Source: Halobacillus sp. Nhm2S1 (lineage in GTDB: Bacteria > Bacillota > Bacilli > Bacillales > Halobacillaceae). From it: a DNA stretch of 64,000 nt. The DNA lies in contig NZ_JAIEZV010000001.1 in the NCBI RefSeq assembly GCF_019599545.1, positions 372,001 to 436,000 on the forward strand. The letters run 5' to 3'. Numbering within the stretch: the stretch's first letter is position 1; each line of letters opens with the position of its first letter. The notes under the pieces were generated by a model, which had not been told where the DNA came from, did not search any database, and saw only the letters and a list, made by a program, of their open reading frames with translations. A program made the translations under genes and the position numbers. This document shows, piece after piece, positions 63,943-64,000 of the stretch.

Positions 63943-64000
63943 GCGTCTCACCCAGGCGCTCGCCGACCTGTAAGGACTGTCCAGCACCATTAATAAACGC
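63935..64000 (-). CDS. fmt: Methionyl-tRNA formyltransferase, C-terminal 21 residues
   Basis: A partial frame entering from the right edge reads AFINGAGQSLQVGERLGETH followed by D and a stop. It fits the Fmt C-terminal end in content and in position: fmt precedes rsmB in bacilli. It overlaps the rsmB start by 8 nt (ATGACTAA). Only the tail is in the window. Confidence 0.8.
   Translation of the reverse strand, partial: AFINGAGQSLQVGERLGETHD

Noticed and set aside
1-64000. CRISPR array, tRNA or rRNA genes, prophage or complete insertion sequence
   Set aside because: No regularly spaced direct repeats, no tRNA cloverleaf, no rRNA sequence and no transposase or phage gene were recognised anywhere in the window.

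Overview
The window is a chromosomal core segment of a motile, endospore-forming Bacillota of the family Bacillaceae. Gene order is essentially that of the Bacillus subtilis fmt-rsmB to flhB segment, read right to left on the minus strand. A spoVM gene, the fla/che operon layout, CodY, PrkC/PrpC and FapR all fit this. The moderate GC content, the very acidic FtsY N-terminus and the signal peptidase gene between rbgA and rplS suggest a halophilic or halotolerant genus of the Halobacillus/Virgibacillus/Pontibacillus type. That genus-level assignment is an inference.

Layout by coordinate. 1-16 kb: the proximal fla/che operon (flgB, flgC, fliE-fliJ, ylxF, fliK, flgD, a TIGR02530-type gene, flgE, swrD, fliL, fliM, fliY, cheY, fliO/Z, fliP, fliQ, fliR). 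It encodes rod, MS-ring, switch, export apparatus and hook-cap/hook proteins. 16.7-20.4 kb: xerC-hslV-hslU-codY. 20.8-26.2 kb: topA, dprA, sucD, sucC. 27-31.6 kb: ylqH, ylqG, rnhB, rbgA, lepB. 32-41.4 kb: rplS, trmD, rimM, ylqD, khpA, rpsP, ffh, ylxM, ftsY, smc (ribosome maturation, SRP and chromosome condensation). 42.2 kb: a plus-strand UPF0435 gene. 42.4-46.9 kb: rnc, acpP, fabG, fabD, plsX, fapR (fatty-acid initiation under FapR). 47.1-50.7 kb: recG, sdaAA, sdaAB. 51-54.3 kb: an accessory island with a PurR-type NCS2 purine permease, a small hypothetical gene, an Hsp20 gene and a decayed TauE-like exporter. 54.3-64 kb: fakA, yloU, rpmB (plus), spoVM, thiN, rpe, rsgA, prkC, prpC, rsmB and the tail of fmt.

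Two genes that B. subtilis has in this synteny block are absent from their usual slots: trmFO between topA and xerC, and rlmN between rsmB and prpC.

The main unexplained structure is a family of at least six intergenic repeat copies (about 16.3, 26.4, 31.8, 41.6, 52.8 and 57.8 kb). Most have imperfect terminal inverted repeats with an AAGACTCAGTTTCGAGACTT-like end. Sizes run from about 100 to 650 bp, and the interior is modular, nested and deletable. The elements contain spurious ORFs but no credible protein. They look like MITE-type or structured-RNA repeats.

Other points of interest: ylqG and ylqH look like a stand-alone FliK-like/FlhB-C-like pair inside a housekeeping operon; a perfect 10-bp inverted repeat with a 9-nt spacer lies in front of hsp20; a palindrome fills the spacer of the ylxM-ffh promoter; and the regulatory sites for FapR, PurR and (candidate) CcpA are readable. 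All calls rest on reading the sequence and remembered family features; no database search was run.
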